The notes under the pieces were generated by a model. It did not search any database, was not told where the DNA came from, and saw only the letters and a list, made by a program, of their open reading frames with translations. The position numbers were made by a program, and so were the translations under genes. This document shows, piece after piece, positions 1-18,154 of a DNA stretch of 64,000 nt. Numbering within the stretch: the first letter of the stretch is position 1; each line of letters begins with the position of its first letter. Source of the stretch: Callorhinus ursinus (Eukaryota > Chordata > Mammalia > Carnivora > Otariidae); contig NW_020312859.1 in assembly GCF_003265705.1 (NCBI RefSeq), positions 1,544,901 to 1,608,900 on the forward strand. The letters are read 5' to 3'.

Positions 1-660
1 AGAGCAGTTCCTGCCTCGTGGGCTTGTTTTAAGGATTAACGGTGTTAACACGCGTAAAGCGCATGGCACAGAATCTGTGTTGGACTAAGGGCCGCTGTTA
101 TCATCATGTATATAATCCATATTTTATTTATCCACTGCCTGACCTCTGTACACTTAGGATGTTGCCATTTCTCACTCTACAAGCCATACTGCAGTGTCCC
201 TCCATCCGTTGTTTTGTGCGCATGTGTGTGAGAGATGGCATAGACACATTTTTAGGTTTAACGGTTTCTAGTAAATTACCCTCTAAGGAGACCGTTCTAC
301 TTGCCCAGGAAGAAACTCTTGCTCATCTTTCCATATTCAGTTCAAGTTCAGATGTCATCTTGGCTGAGAAATGTTCCCTGACTTCAACCACAACATACAG
401 AATCACATATACACACCGTTATTCTAGAATAAAGGGCCACACGCTGCACACTCTCCCAAGTGTGATTCCCACCCCCACCAGACAAAGAATCACCCTGGTA
501 ACTGAGCAGGACTCTTTGGGGACTGAGCCTGGAGTCTGCATTTTAAGCAAAGTTCTGAGGGCACTCGTGTACCTAAAGTTGGAGGACCCCGAGAGGTCCT
601 TGAGGACAGAAACATAATCCGATTCATCTCTCCTTCCCCAGCACCCAGCACCCAGCACAA
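1..660. other. Intergenic flank 3' of MMP9
   Basis: I see no gene here. A reading frame runs on the plus strand from 42 to 617, but its protein resembles nothing I know and has no domain, splice context or codon pattern of a real exon. By remembered human gene order this is the side facing SLC12A5, whose promoter would lie beyond the left edge. Confidence 0.5.
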
Positions 661-845
661 GGCCTGGCTCCACGCAGGAGCTCAATAAATGTTTGATGAA
701 TGAATAATATGTTGGCCATTTCCCCAGCTGTAAAATAGAAGTCATCACATTATATCTTCCTAATAGGAAGAATGAACGTTAATATTTATGAAGTGCTTAG
801 GACACTACCTGGCACATAGTAAGCACTCTATCAATTACATACATG
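661..845 (+). repeat. MIR/L2-type old SINE/LINE fragment
   Basis: The phrases 'gagctcaataaatgtttgatgaatgaa' in pieces, 'ccatttccccagctgtaaaat' and 'cctggcacatagtaagcactc' are typical of MIR and L2 3' ends. Divergence is high and borders are approximate. Confidence 0.5.
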
Positions 846-879
846 CGTGCATGCATACATACATACACAAAGAAATCTC

Positions 880-1077
880 CTCAAGGTTAAAGAATTCAAG
901 TTTATTAAAAACATTCCAGCAAAAAAGAAAGGTGGAAAGAGAGGGGCCCAGCCCACCTCAACTCTTCCTTGTCCTCCAGAACAAACCCACCAGTTTGTAT
1001 CCGGCAAACTGGCTCCTTCCCCATTGGGATGGTCCCCCTAGGATCCACTCTGCAGTGCCGAAGCAGGATGGGAAGCC
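880..1077 (-). other. MMP9: MMP9 3' UTR with polyadenylation signal
   Basis: On the minus strand the stop at 1080-1078 is followed by about 170-200 nt of untranslated sequence. TTTATT at 901-906 is AATAAA on the minus strand, the only canonical polyadenylation hexamer close downstream of the stop, so the transcript probably ends near 880-890. The cleavage position is inferred. Confidence 0.7.
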
Positions 1078-8075
<6,998 letters not shown>

Positions 8076-8093
8076 GGTGAGGGTGGTGGTGTC

Positions 8094-8190
8094 TAGCTAC
8101 AGCCGTCCTTGTGGGGGCTTTAAAAAGGCGCTATTAACTGAATCAGTAGCCCCGCCCATCCCTGGCAGGCGGGGGCTGACTCAGGGGGTG
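8094..8190 (-). promoter_or_regulatory. MMP9: MMP9 core promoter
   Basis: Reading the minus strand, TTTTTAAA at 8126-8119 is a TATA-like box, a CCCCGCCC GC box lies at 8150-8157 and a perfect palindromic AP-1 site TGACTCA/TGAGTCA at 8177-8183. With a start site about 19 nt above the ATG (as in human), these sit near -30, -60 and -85. The AP-1 site corresponds to the well-studied proximal site of human MMP9, the main target of Fos/Jun induction. Confidence 0.85.
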
Positions 8191-8579
8191 GGGTGCGTTG
8201 GGGTGGAGGGGACAGCCCCAGCATGAGAAGGCAAAGAAAGGGCTTACACCACACCTCCACCTCTCCCCGCTACCCACAGTTCCCAATGCCAAGTGAGGCA
8301 GGACCCCAGACCCACAGGAAACCACAGGCCCATAGGGGAAGGGTTGGGTTTTGCAAACTGCAGAGCTTGTGGGAACTGAATGAAAGCAAGGGAGGGAGCG
8401 GAGGCTGGACTCCCTGAGCTCAACACCACCGAAGGCCCAGAGTGGTCAGCCCAAGGGAAGGAGATGGAAGATTCCCCAAGGCGTCTTCCTGAAACCAGTG
8501 ATCCCCCTTCCTGGTCAGACCCCATCCATGGGCCCCTTCCCACACTGCTAGACTCTGTCCTCTTTTCTCCTCCCTGGAA

Positions 8580-8660
8580 GCCTTTCTTGGCAGCTTCCTC
8601 TCCCTGCCCCACCTTGGGGCGGAAGGAGTGGGCTCTGCTAGGCAGGAATTGGGGAATTCC
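8580..8660 (-). promoter_or_regulatory. MMP9: MMP9 upstream kB / GC-box / ETS module
   Basis: GGGGAATTCC at 8651-8660 is a perfect NF-kB site, CCGCCCC (minus) lies at 8622-8616 and AGGAAG (minus, ETS/PEA3) at 8599-8594. Order and spacing match the cytokine-response module I recall around -600 to -530 of human MMP9. The distal AP-1 site that follows the ETS site in human is not present: minus-strand GAGGAAGCTG runs into CCAAGAAAGG at 8600-8581. Confidence 0.75.
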
Positions 8661-8699
8661 ACCATCGCAACCCCTGTCTTCCACAGTCTGAATCTTTCA

Positions 8700-9270
8700 G
8701 GATAGTAAAGGGGGAAGTTTATGGCATCTGGAAGCCAGCCCGACAGGCTTCACTCTCTTCCTTCAGGGCCTCAGGCAAATGTCCTACTACTCTGAATCTG
8801 CTTCCTCAGCTGTGAAAAAGGGCCCTTTGTCCCTAAACTGATGCGAGGATAAAATGAGATCAAACACAGAAAATGCTTACTACAGCATATGTTGGAAGTC
8901 CTCAATAATGGCCATGGTCGCTTTTAATTACCTGGCCCAAGACTGTGATTCCAATTTGGAATCAGGAGATTGGGGTCTTGGGCTCTAATCTGCCGCATGA
9001 CCTACAATAAAGGCCTTCTGATCTCTCTGAATTTGGGACTCTTCAACTGCAAAGTGGGGGAGGGGGTGATCTTGGGGGCCCGTTCAGTCCTCCAGCCCCT
9101 TCCCCACCAAGCACAAGCTCTAGCCCCAGTTTTCACCAGTATGCCTTTCTCCCTCTCCTCTTCCCCACCAGCCCCGTGGGGAAGGGTCTGTGTTTGCCTT
9201 CCCTGAGGCATCACGTGGGGAGGGCAACATAACAACCCAACAAGTTGGATTTAAAGGGCTCACTATGTGC
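8700..9270. other. MMP9 upstream DNA, unassigned
   Basis: The segment contains old MIR-like scraps ('gaggataaaatgagatcaaac' and similar) and otherwise unique sequence. No exon or promoter signature is seen. Confidence 0.4.
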
Positions 9271-9282
9271 CAGGCACTTTCT

Positions 9283-9453
9283 TTTTCTTTCTTTTTAAGA
9301 TTTTATTTATCTGAGAAAAAGCATGAGCAGGGGAAGGGGGAGAGGGACAAGCAGACTCCTCGATGAGCGAAGAGCTTGACACAGGCTCTGCTCAATCCCA
9401 GGACTTGAGCCAAAGGCAGATGCTTAACAGACAGAGCCACCCGGGTGCCCCTG
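9283..9453 (-). repeat. Carnivore SINE
   Basis: Antisense SINE with tail at left and head at right, ending GAGCCACCCGGGTGCCCC. Target-site duplication about 'ggcactttct' (9273-9282 and 9457-9466). Confidence 0.85.
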
Positions 9454-9524
9454 CGGGGCACTTTCTATGCTTATCTAATAAATGAATCTCTGAGATGAAG
9501 ACATTTTGCTTCCCTTATAGGGAA

Positions 9525-9870
9525 GTTGAAGCTCTAGAGTTCGCTAATCAATGAGCATCAGCTTTGGAGTCATGCAGCTCTGGTGTTCAGTCCTGCCCAG
9601 CTGTGTCGCCTTGGGCAAGTCACTTCACCTCGGAGCCATAATAATCATGCATTTCTTGAGATTCACTACATGTGGCGTACTGTGAGAACTTCCCTATAAG
9701 CATCTCATTTCATCCCCACCACCACCTGTGAGGTAGATTTAATGAGTACCCCTCCTATTTTTAGAGGAGGATCTTGAGGCTCAGAGCAGTTAAGGAACTT
9801 GCCTATGACCACACAGCAGGTTAATTCAGAGAACCAGGATTCAAGCCCAGGGCTGCCTGGCTCTGAAATC
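9525..9870. repeat. MIR copies (two orientations)
   Basis: A sense copy ('ctgtgtcgccttgggcaagt', 'cacttcacctcggagcc') is followed by an antisense one ('gaggctcagagcagttaagg', 'accacacagcaggttaattc'). Confidence 0.55.
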
Positions 9871-10098
9871 TTTCATCTTTATCACCATTTACAGGGAAGT
9901 CAGATGACCAGAGGGGTGGGGGAAAGGAGCTCAGGGAGGAGAGACTTAAAACTCAGCACCTTCTCCCCTGATACCCTGTGCCCGCCCAAGAACAGAGAGC
10001 AGGCTCAGGCCTTTGGGGGAATCAGAGGCTAGAACAGGGGACCAGGGGAACTATATTCCAGATTTGAGAATGTGAGGTCATTGAGCAATTATCATTTT

Positions 10099-10299
10099 TT
10101 TAAAAGATTTTATTTATTTATTTGAGAGAGAGAGAGCACGAGCAGGGATGGGGGGGTAAAGGGGCAGAGGGAGAGAGAGAGAGAAGCAGGCTCCTCGCTG
10201 AGCAGGGAGCCCAAGGGGGTGGTGCCTAGATCCCAGGATCCTGGGATCAAGACCTGAGCTGAAGGCAGACACTTAACCAACTGAGCCACCAGGCGCCCC
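10099..10299 (-). repeat. Carnivore SINE
   Basis: Antisense copy with GA-rich middle. Target-site duplication 'gagcaattatcatttt' (10083-10098) against 'gagcaatatcatttt' (10300-10314). Confidence 0.88.
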
Positions 10300-10426
10300 G
10301 AGCAATATCATTTTAGAGATGGAAATAAAGAGACCCTCCCATCCAGGGGATCTCCCTCTGGTGGCCGACTCAAGCTTTAGGAGACTCCACAAACCACCCC
10401 CAACTTGCCATCAAAGGTACAAAATA

Positions 10427-10621
10427 GGGGCGCCTGGGTGGCTCAGTTGTTAAGCGTCTGCCTTTGGCTCAGGTCGTGATCCCCGGGTCCTGGGATCGAG
10501 CCCCTCATCGGGCTCCCTGCTCCACAGGAAGCCTGCTTCTCCCTCACCCACACCCCCTGCTTGTGTTCCCTCTCTCTGTGTCTCTCTCTGTCAAATAAAT
10601 AAATAAAATCTTTTAAAAAAA
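10427..10621 (+). repeat. Carnivore SINE, perfect target-site duplication
   Basis: Full-length sense copy from GGGGCGCCTGGGTGGCTCAG to an AAATAAATAAAATC tail. Duplication 'aaaggtacaaaata' at 10413-10426 and 10622-10635 is exact, so the insertion is fairly recent. Confidence 0.93.
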
Positions 10622-10667
10622 AAAGGTACAAAATATGTCGTGCCTATGTATGTATGTCATGTTTCTC

Positions 10668-10893
10668 GAATTTAACACTATTGACATTTGGCGCCAGATG
10701 AATTCTTTGTTTTGAGGGTCTGTCCTGTGCATCGTAGGATGTTTAGTAGCATCCCCAGCCTCTCCCCATTAGGTGCCAGGAGCACCCCCCCTTGCCAGTT
10801 GTGACAACCAGAAATGGCAAACATTGCCAAACGTCCTCTGGTTGGGTGGGAGGGGCAGAATCACCGCCAGTTGAGAACCACTGATGTTTGTTG
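10668..10893 (-). mobile_element. MER20-type hAT DNA transposon remnant
   Basis: 'attgacatttggcgccagat', 'cctgtgcatcgtaggatg', 'agttgtgacaaccagaaat' and the end 'agttgagaaccactg' follow the MER20 consensus as I recall it, read in the reverse sense. It lies about 2.6 kb above the MMP9 start. Confidence 0.7.
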
Positions 10894-11129
10894 ATTTTTT
10901 TGTATATAAAGGGTCCAAAACATTTATCATATACTCAAACCGTTGATGATGATCCTCAAATACTCAAGTATGTGTGGAGTTTTTATGGGCCAGACATTGT
11001 GCTAAGAATTCGGGAATGCAGTAGTCACCAAGATTGTCATTTGTCATTGTGCTAATGGAACTGAGCCCAGTAGGGGAGAAACTGAATGAATAAGTAATTA
11101 CCAGAGAGACAGACATCACAAGGGGGCAG

Positions 11130-11500
11130 TGTACTAATCTACTCCAGTTGCCCCCACCATGTAGATGAAGAAACTGAGGCACAGAGTAGAGAATTTACCT
11201 CTCTCTGGTCACAGAGCAAGCCAGGGACAGCATGGGTTGGACAGTAAGGAGCCGTAGCTCTAAGCCCACTCTGTGGGACCAAGCGACTGAAGTTCCGATC
11301 TCAGTGCCGGCACCACCTTGCTGTGTGATCTGGGCAACTGACATAACCTGCCCATGCCTCAGTTTCCCCATCTGTTAAAAACAGGGGTAATGATAGTGCT
11401 TACTTGCCTCCTGGGGTTGTAAGGGTCAAATTAACGGATATAAAGTGCCTGGCATACGGTAGTAGGTGCTTGCTGATATTTTAATTACGATGGCCATCAG
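11130..11500. repeat. MIR copies
   Basis: An antisense scrap ('gaagaaactgaggcacagag') is followed by a good sense MIR ('ctgtgtgatctgggcaactg', 'tcagtttccccatctgtt', 'agtgcctggcatacggtagt'). Confidence 0.6.
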
Positions 11501-12320
11501 GGTCAGGCCAGCTGGCTGTTTTTACCAACTTGGGGGCAGAAAGAGGACACCCAGCCAGGAACCCCTGCCTTCATTCCTGGAGTCAATCCAAACAAGAACC
11601 CTCCTTTCCTCATCCCCTCCCAACTTCCTCCTTTACCCCTGGCTCCCCAACCCCCGCATCAAGAGGAACTTGGGAGAGCACCCTTTCAACACAGCAATGG
11701 CAGGAAGTGGTTCTGGTTACCACATCCTCTTCCCCACTTCCCTCAACCCCTCCTTCCAACACCGCAAGTTTAGCCAAGGCATTGGGAGAGGGGGCGGAGA
11801 ACAGGATATTCCTCCAGGTGGGTACCCCTTGACCCCGACCCAGAGGCACAGCTGGGACTCTACATCCCTCCCCCAGGTGGAGGTCCCATAAGATGGGGAG
11901 GAGGCTGGTCCTGGAGCCCTGAGTCACCAGCCAGATGACACAGCCTGCAGGCTGCTGTTAGTAACACCAGGCCCCCCGGACCAACCGGGGTCAGCCTCAC
12001 GAGGTGAGGAACCTCTCCCCACTATGTAGAATGGGGAATTCCAAGCCTGTTCCTCCTAAACCTGCCAGAGACGGGAGGGGCAGCCAGGTCTGAGATGCCC
12101 TGGCAGGAAATGGGAAAGACACTTGTGTCTGTGATGAAGCAGAAAGGTGTGTATACGGCAAGACACTGCCCCGGGGAAAAGCATCACCCAAGTCCCCGCC
12201 ACCACCCACAAACACACCTACCATCCCTGGCCCCAGGGTGGTGGCAATCACCAGTGGACTCTTATAGGCCTTAGTGATAGTGTCTTGCCTCCCACTTATC
12301 TCTGTTGAGCTCCTTCAAAA
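11500..12320. other. Unique intergenic segment with an AP-1 site
   Basis: No repeat or exon is recognised. It has low repeat content for this interval and holds a perfect AP-1 site TGAGTCA at 11920-11926. It could be a distal MMP9 element; this is inference only. Confidence 0.35.
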
Positions 12321-12329
12321 GGAAGCCAG

Positions 12330-12540
12330 ATAGTAGAGACTTTGGAATCAGAACTCCTGGGTTCAAATTCCAGTTCCGACTACATCTGTCAGTGTGAGCT
12401 CAGGCAAGTCACTTTGCCTCTCTGTGCCTCCATGGCCTCGTCTGTAAAATGGGGGAGAACAGTCCTCACTCAAAGGGTTGTGGTGAAGATTAAATGATAT
12501 TATACACTGCAAGTTTTTAGCACACAAGTAGGTACACATA
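12330..12540 (+). repeat. MIR element
   Basis: 'agactttggaatcagaactc', 'gggttcaaattccagttccg', 'gcaagtcactttgcctctct' and 'cctcgtctgtaaaatggggg' give the sense MIR pattern over most of its length. Confidence 0.7.
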
Positions 12541-12623
12541 CCAAAAAAAAAAAAAAAATGCTGGCTGTCCTGATGCCATTACTCTAATGCTCTCTCCTTT
12601 ACGAATTAGGATTCACCATCCTC

Positions 12624-12784
12624 GGGGCGCCTGGGTGGCTCAGTGGTTAAGCATCTGCCTTCGGCTCAGGTCATGATCCCAGGGTCCTGGGATCGAGCCC
12701 CACATCGGACTCCCAGCTCAGCGGGAAGCCTGCTTCTCCCTCTCCACTCCCCCCTGCCTGTGTTCCCTCTCTCGCTGTGAATCT
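12624..12784 (+). repeat. Carnivore SINE lacking its A-rich tail
   Basis: The head and body are typical up to CCCTCTCTCGCTGTG, then sequence passes directly into MIR-like 'ctgtgaggctcagggagttg' with no (AAAT)n tail. A later deletion is the simplest reason. Confidence 0.8.
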
Positions 12785-13519
12785 GTGAGGCTCAGGGAGT
12801 TGCCCAAGTCCACACAGCTAGCTAGGGGCAGACCTGGGGTTCCACCTAGACCTGACACCAGTGCCCTGTTCTTTCTACCACATTTGGCATGTATGGCTAG
12901 CCATGCCAGTGGCCAATCATCCCCATAGTCAACACACAACCCACTTAACGCTTTATCCAGTGCGGTCACGTACCTTATCACGTCTGATCCGCACCGAATG
13001 GCAGAACTTCTTAACATTTTATCTGAAGCTGAGCTTTCAGGGGAGGCAGAGACTGTAGCCCATTCTCAAGGCAACAGACCCAAGGCCCAGAGAAGTGCTT
13101 CAAGCTGTTCACTGTCACACAGCGGGTGAGTGACAGCGCTCCTGCGCAAGCCTCTGACTCCAAATCCCGTGCTAAGATCAGGTCACTGGATCCGGCAAGA
13201 GGGAAGTCAGTGGGGGAAGCAGCCAGGGGGTGGAGTGGGGTGCCCAGAAATCAAGCTGGAGAGACCAACAGACGGAATAGGTGTGGAGTATTTGACTGGG
13301 TTCTGTAGGGGGAAAAACTGGGGGGATCAAAAGGGGATCAAAAGATGAAGGTAGCTGGACAGGGCAGAGGGTAGTCCAAGGGAGTTTGGAGAGGTTGGCG
13401 TCTACAAAAGGGGATGGAGCTGTGGAGGGAGAGTCGTGCCAACTGAGAGGGAAAGAGGCTGAGCCTGGGACCAGCAGCCCTGACAGCGCATTGCCCACCA
13501 GCCAGGTGTGGATTCCAGC

Positions 13520-13960
13520 AAAGCAGGTGCAGCCACCAAATTTAAAAGTTTGTGTGTTTGTTTATTTAGATCAAGACTCTCTTTTTTTTAGAGCTGCTTT
13601 AGTGGGTTCACAGCAAAATTGAGAAGAAAGCACAGAGAATTCCCATAGACCCTCTGCCCCCACACATGACCAGCCTCCCCATTATCAACACCCCCCACCA
13701 GAGTGGTCCATTTGTTACAATCTGTGAACCTGCCTGGACACATTGCTATCGCCCAGAGTCCACAGTTTACATTAGGGGTTCCTTGGTGGTGGTGTACATT
13801 GCATGGGTTTGGACAGACGCATAATGACATGCATCCATCATTATGCTATCATACTGAGTAGTTTCACTGCCCTAAAAATCCTCTGTACTCTGCTTATTCA
13901 TCCCTCCCCTCCACAAAGACTGATTTTGATACTTGAAAAAAATCCTTAAAGTAGCCACCA
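13520..13960 (-). mobile_element. Old LINE-1 3' fragment
   Basis: 'gggttcacagcaaaattgag', 'tccccattatcaacaccccc', 'ggtttggacagacgcataat' and 'gagtagtttcactgccctaa' match L1M-type 3' sequence from memory. No intact reading frame. Confidence 0.6.
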
Positions 13961-14339
13961 TGGGAAAAGTCTGATCTTTGGTGGACTTCCTTATATAGTC
14001 ATTTCAGGGTTTAGTGCTGTTTTACTTTGAATGACATAGGGGGCAGGGCACCATATTCTCAGGGATACCAGCCCCTAAATGTCTGTATCTGGTCCTGTTC
14101 ACAATGGGGAGGGGGCTGGGGAAAGCCCCAATCCTTGGAAATCGCAGGTTAAACAGTTAGTGGTCAAACATTAATCCTAGGTTAAACATTCAGTCAGTGC
14201 TGGCCTGAATCGAGAACCTTGGGGACTGGAGTGGGAGGGAGAAGTCCACACTGCACACAGGATAACTGGCGACTTCTTTGCCCCTTTTCCAAACCTGGGC
14301 TGAGCCCCTACTCTTGGCCAGGCACACTATCTCATGCAT

Positions 14340-14480
14340 TTTCTAGTTGGGCAGTTCTCCAAGGGTAGTCCCAGGACCAGCAACTTCAGCACCACCCGGA
14401 ATTTGTTAGAAATGCGGATCCTCGACTGCTCCAACCTCAAAATTACTGATTAGCACCTCTGGGTGGGACCCAGCACTCTC
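14340..14480. mobile_element. MER5/Charlie-type DNA transposon scrap
   Basis: 'cagcaacttcagcaccaccc', 'tttgttagaaatgcggatcc' resemble MER5-class elements. A similar phrase recurs at 18225-18345 and 15165-15265. Confidence 0.45.
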
Positions 14481-14502
14481 TGTTTTAAAATGCATGCTCA
14501 AA

Positions 14503-14727
14503 GGGGCGCCTGGGTGGCTCAGTGGGTTAAGCATCCAATTCTGGATTTTGGCTCAGGTCATGAATGATCTCAGAGTTGTGAGGTCAGCCCCTCCTGGGGC
14601 TCCGTGCTTAGCAGGGAGTCCGCTTGGGGAGTCTCTTCCTCTGCCCCTCCCCCCTACTCGCACTCTGTCTCTCTCTTTCTAAAATAAATAAATAAAATCA
14701 TAAATAAATAAATAAATAAATAAAATT
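14503..14727 (+). repeat. Carnivore SINE with long (AAAT)n tail
   Basis: Sense copy of the variant with 'gactcttgattttggctcag'-like body. The tail includes about eight AAAT units at 14683-14727, a likely length polymorphism. Confidence 0.88.
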
Positions 14728-15306
14728 AGGTAGGCCTCTAGGTCTTTCTGACTGTAAAGTTGATGCTCCTCACCACAGAAATATAATGAGGGATGACTTC
14801 AAATATTTAACAACCAGGACCCCCACCAATCAGACTGATTCCATCCAAGGAGCTTCAGGAGGCCCCTCTTTGGGTGGGTGGGTGGGGGGTAATGATTATT
14901 AACCCTTTCATGCCTGGTTCCCTGGTCCTAGGAGGCATTTAGAAGGTTCAAAGCAGCACCTGTTACCAATGGGTAGGTAAGGAAAGATTTGAGTGTTTTA
15001 ACAACTGGTGCTTACCAGCTGAACACCAGCCCTGAGTATAGTCTGCTTCCCAGGGGAGGCTCCTGAAACTTGCACACTGGGTGGAGGGCCTGGAGCTTAA
15101 CACAGCCCAAAAGAGAGCACAAGTATAACAAAGGTCTTATCAGAATACCTGTTCGAGAGTGCTTCTCAAATCAGGCTGCGCATTGGAGTCTCCTGCGATT
15201 CACCTTGGAATAGCAATGCCTGGGTTTCATCCCCCAGAGATTCTGACTTAATTGGTCTGGGTTGCGGCCTGGGCATTGGGTTGGTTTTTTTGGTTTTGTT
15301 TTTTTT

Positions 15307-15512
15307 ATTTTTATTCATTTATTTTTTAAGATTTTATTTATTTATTTATTTGACAGGGAGAGACACAGCAAGAGAGGGAACACAAGCAGAGGGAGTGGGA
15401 GAGGGAGAAGCAAGCTTCCCGCGGAGCAGGGAGCCCGATGCGGGGCTCAGTCCCATTATGACCTGAGTGAGCTGAAGGCAGATGTTTAACGACTGAGCCA
15501 CCCAGGCGCCCC
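15307..15512 (-). repeat. Carnivore SINE
   Basis: Antisense copy; duplication 'tggttttgtttttttt' at 15291-15306 and 15513-15528. Internal loss shortens CCCAGGACCCTGGGATCATG to 'cccattatg'. Confidence 0.88.
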
Positions 15513-15529
15513 TGGTTTTGTTTTTTTTA

Positions 15530-16480
15530 AGAGAACAATCCTATACAGGTTCCCTGAAGTCTGGGAGACATTCTAGATTAAGAACCCCTGGTATGCATCA
15601 GTATTTCCCAAGGCCTCGGACTTAAAAAAAAAAAAAAAAAAAAAAATTCTCAAGAGATTCGGATTCAGTAATCAGTGGGGCCCGGAACTGGGCGTTAGCA
15701 AGCTCCACTGGTTTAGAAATCAGTGATGGAGATAGTCCCCGCAGGCCATGGCGACTGAGAGAGGCTCAGAGATTCTACCCCCTCACTCCCAGCCCCCCCC
15801 CCAGCGTGGCTGAAGCAACCAAGAACATTTTGCCAGGAAGTATCCAGAACCAATTTCCGCAGCTCTTCCTTCCCCTGTGCTGCAGAGACATTGCTTTAAA
15901 GAACACGCTCTGAAACAGAGCCTAAGACACCCTCCCGGGAGAGCCGTTTCCTGGCTGTACCGCTCAGCAGTGGAGCCCCAGGCCTGCTCTGATTGCCTTT
16001 CTTTCCCATTATTCCTGGGACACCCTCATTTAGATGTGATCTGCATACATTGGCATATTGAGTTCCAGGGCCCCCTCCTCCTCCACCTCCCAACCCTGTG
16101 GCATGTTGCGGGGGTGGGGGTGGCATAAAACTAATGTATTCAGGAAGCCTGCTGAGATGTGTTTGAACCTCACGCAGCGCTGGGACTTTGATACACCTGA
16201 AGCTGGGTTGCCAGGCTGAAGGGAAGACAGCTCACAGGCTCAGCTTGGATGCAGCAAGAGGCCTCCGGAGGTCTAGAACCAGCAGTTCCAGCCCAGCTCC
16301 TGATGAGAGGCAATGCGGGATTTCTCCAGTGGGGAAAGAGGAGCGGTAGATGGGGGGGTGGGGGGTAGGTGAGATTCCTTCCCAGCTTCAGAAGGGGCCT
16401 GGCTTGGAGACCACTATAAGGTTGTCCCAGCTCCGACCATGCGCTCCTCGAAGAAGCAGCCAGGCACCAGCTGGTGCAGT
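15530..16480. other. Intergenic DNA, mostly unassigned
   Basis: Contains an A-rich run at 15624-15646 and a MER5-like scrap before it. The rest has no recognised gene, repeat or regulatory signature. Confidence 0.35.
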
Positions 16481-16665
16481 TGGAAGGAGCTGGTGCTGGA
16501 GTCCCACAGGCCTGGATTTGAACTCTATGCCTTTGGATAAATGACTTCCCCTCCCTGAACCACACAGTATCCTCGTCTTTATAATGGGACTAATAAGCTG
16601 ATTACACAGTGATGGGAGCCACGGCTTTATTCGGTTACTCAGTAATGGAATAGCTTTCCCAGGCA
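16480..16665 (+). repeat. MIR element
   Basis: 'gctggtgctggagtcccaca', 'ggcctggatttgaactctat', 'gataaatgacttcccctccc' fit sense MIR. Confidence 0.6.
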
Positions 16666-16669
16666 TCTT

Positions 16670-17260
16670 GAGAGGCGGGGAAGGAATCTAATGGGTGCAA
16701 GTGGAAGGTGGTGCTGGGAGCCCAGCAGCCCCACCAGCCCTCTCGGGTGTCCCCACAGCACGGTTCCGGCTATGCTCACAGCTGACCAGCCTCCTTTGCC
16801 TCTTGCTTACTTTCCTAGTCTGGTCTTGAGCCTTCACCTCACTGCTGGGAGCCTCCAGAATCCTTTTGGATACCTTTCTTTTTGCTTAAGTTAGCCCGGA
16901 CCAGTTTTGACTGCTTGCAGCCAAGGGCCCCTATTGACACAAGGACCATTCTGTTCCTTCCCCTCAACCTCCTGAGGGTCTGGTTTGATTGCAAGCACCA
17001 CCAGCCGGGTTTCCTAAAGCCCCCTGGAAGCCCCTCCTGCAGCTCCTGGTGGTACCTGTCTGCCTCCAGGTCCCGATGCACTTCTCTCCGGCCGGGCTCC
17101 TCCCTCCTCGCTCGCCGGCCTGCTTCTGTTCTATTCATAGCACTTTCTCCTCCTTGGTCTTCCCGATTTCCGCACCACCTGTATAGAATCCTATAGTGTA
17201 CCCCCCCATGTCATCCGAACGGTTGACAACCTGTATAATCCTCTTAAACCCATGCCCTCT
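16670..17260. other. Intergenic DNA, unassigned
   Basis: Pyrimidine-rich unique-looking sequence. No exon pattern or conserved protein is seen in either strand. Confidence 0.3.
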
Positions 17261-17261
17261 G

Positions 17262-17640
17262 TACCTGTCTACTTGGGCTGCCATAACAAGGTACCACAGA
17301 CTGGGGGGCTTACACAACAGACATTTATTTTCTCACAACTTTGGAAGCTAGAAGTTCAAGATCAAGGTGTCGACAGGGTTGGTGACTCCTAAGGCCTCTC
17401 TCTTTGGCTTGTAGATGCTGTCTTCTCCCTGGGTCCCCACGTGGGCTCCTCTCTATGCAGCTGTGTGTCCTAATTTCTTCTTCTGACACGACATCAGTCA
17501 TACTGGATTAGGATCCACTCTAATGACCTTGTTTTAGTTTAATTACCTCTTTAAAGACCCTTTCTGCAAGTATAGCCACATTCTGAGGTCTTAGGGGTTA
17601 GGACTCCAACATATGAATGGGGGGGCGGGGACACAATTCA
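17262..17640 (-). mobile_element. MaLR-type (MLT1-like) LTR, solitary
   Basis: 'gggctgccataacaaggtac', 'cacagactggggggcttaca', 'catactggattaggatccac' and 'aattacctctttaaagaccc' follow, in reverse, the MLT1 LTR of the ERVL-MaLR group as I recall it. No internal coding part is present. Confidence 0.7.
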
Positions 17641-17649
17641 GCCTCTGCA

Positions 17650-17960
17650 TTCTCCTCCTTCCTCTGCATCTCCCTGCTACTGCTTGAGCTTCAGCCCTAC
17701 CCTTTCTCACCTGCTAGTGCACTAGCTCACTCCCCTAGCCGCCCAGCACCCACACTTCAGATTCCTCTCCTTGGCCAGCTCTCCCTGACCATGCCTCAGA
17801 AAGCTTCCATGCCCCTTAGTGTCTCCAGAGAAAAGACTGAACTCCTTAGCCTGGCACCCAAGGCCCTTCAGAACCTGGCTGTAACCTCCTTTAACAACCA
17901 TCACAGTGATCAGGGCCAGGAAAAATGGCCACACTGTCTACCGCCTTGCTGGTGTAATTC
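17650..17960 (+). mobile_element. L2-type LINE fragment
   Basis: 'ccagctctccctgaccatgc', 'aaggcccttcagaacctggc' are L2 3' phrases. Strong divergence. Confidence 0.45.
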
Positions 17961-17981
17961 ATGATTTTAAAAAACGAAACA

Positions 17982-18121
17982 GGGGCGCCTGGGTGGCTCA
18001 GTCGTTAAGCGTCTGGCTTCGGCTCAGGTCATGATCCCAGGTTCCTGGGATCGAGCCCCACATCAGGCTCCCTGCTCCGCGGAAAGCCTGCTTCTCCCTC
18101 TCCCACTCCCCCTGCTTGTGT

Positions 18122-18154
<33 letters not shown>

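Noticed and set aside
42..617. Open frame of 191 codons at the left edge
   Set aside because: No similarity to a known protein, no CpG-rich start, low-complexity composition; probably chance.
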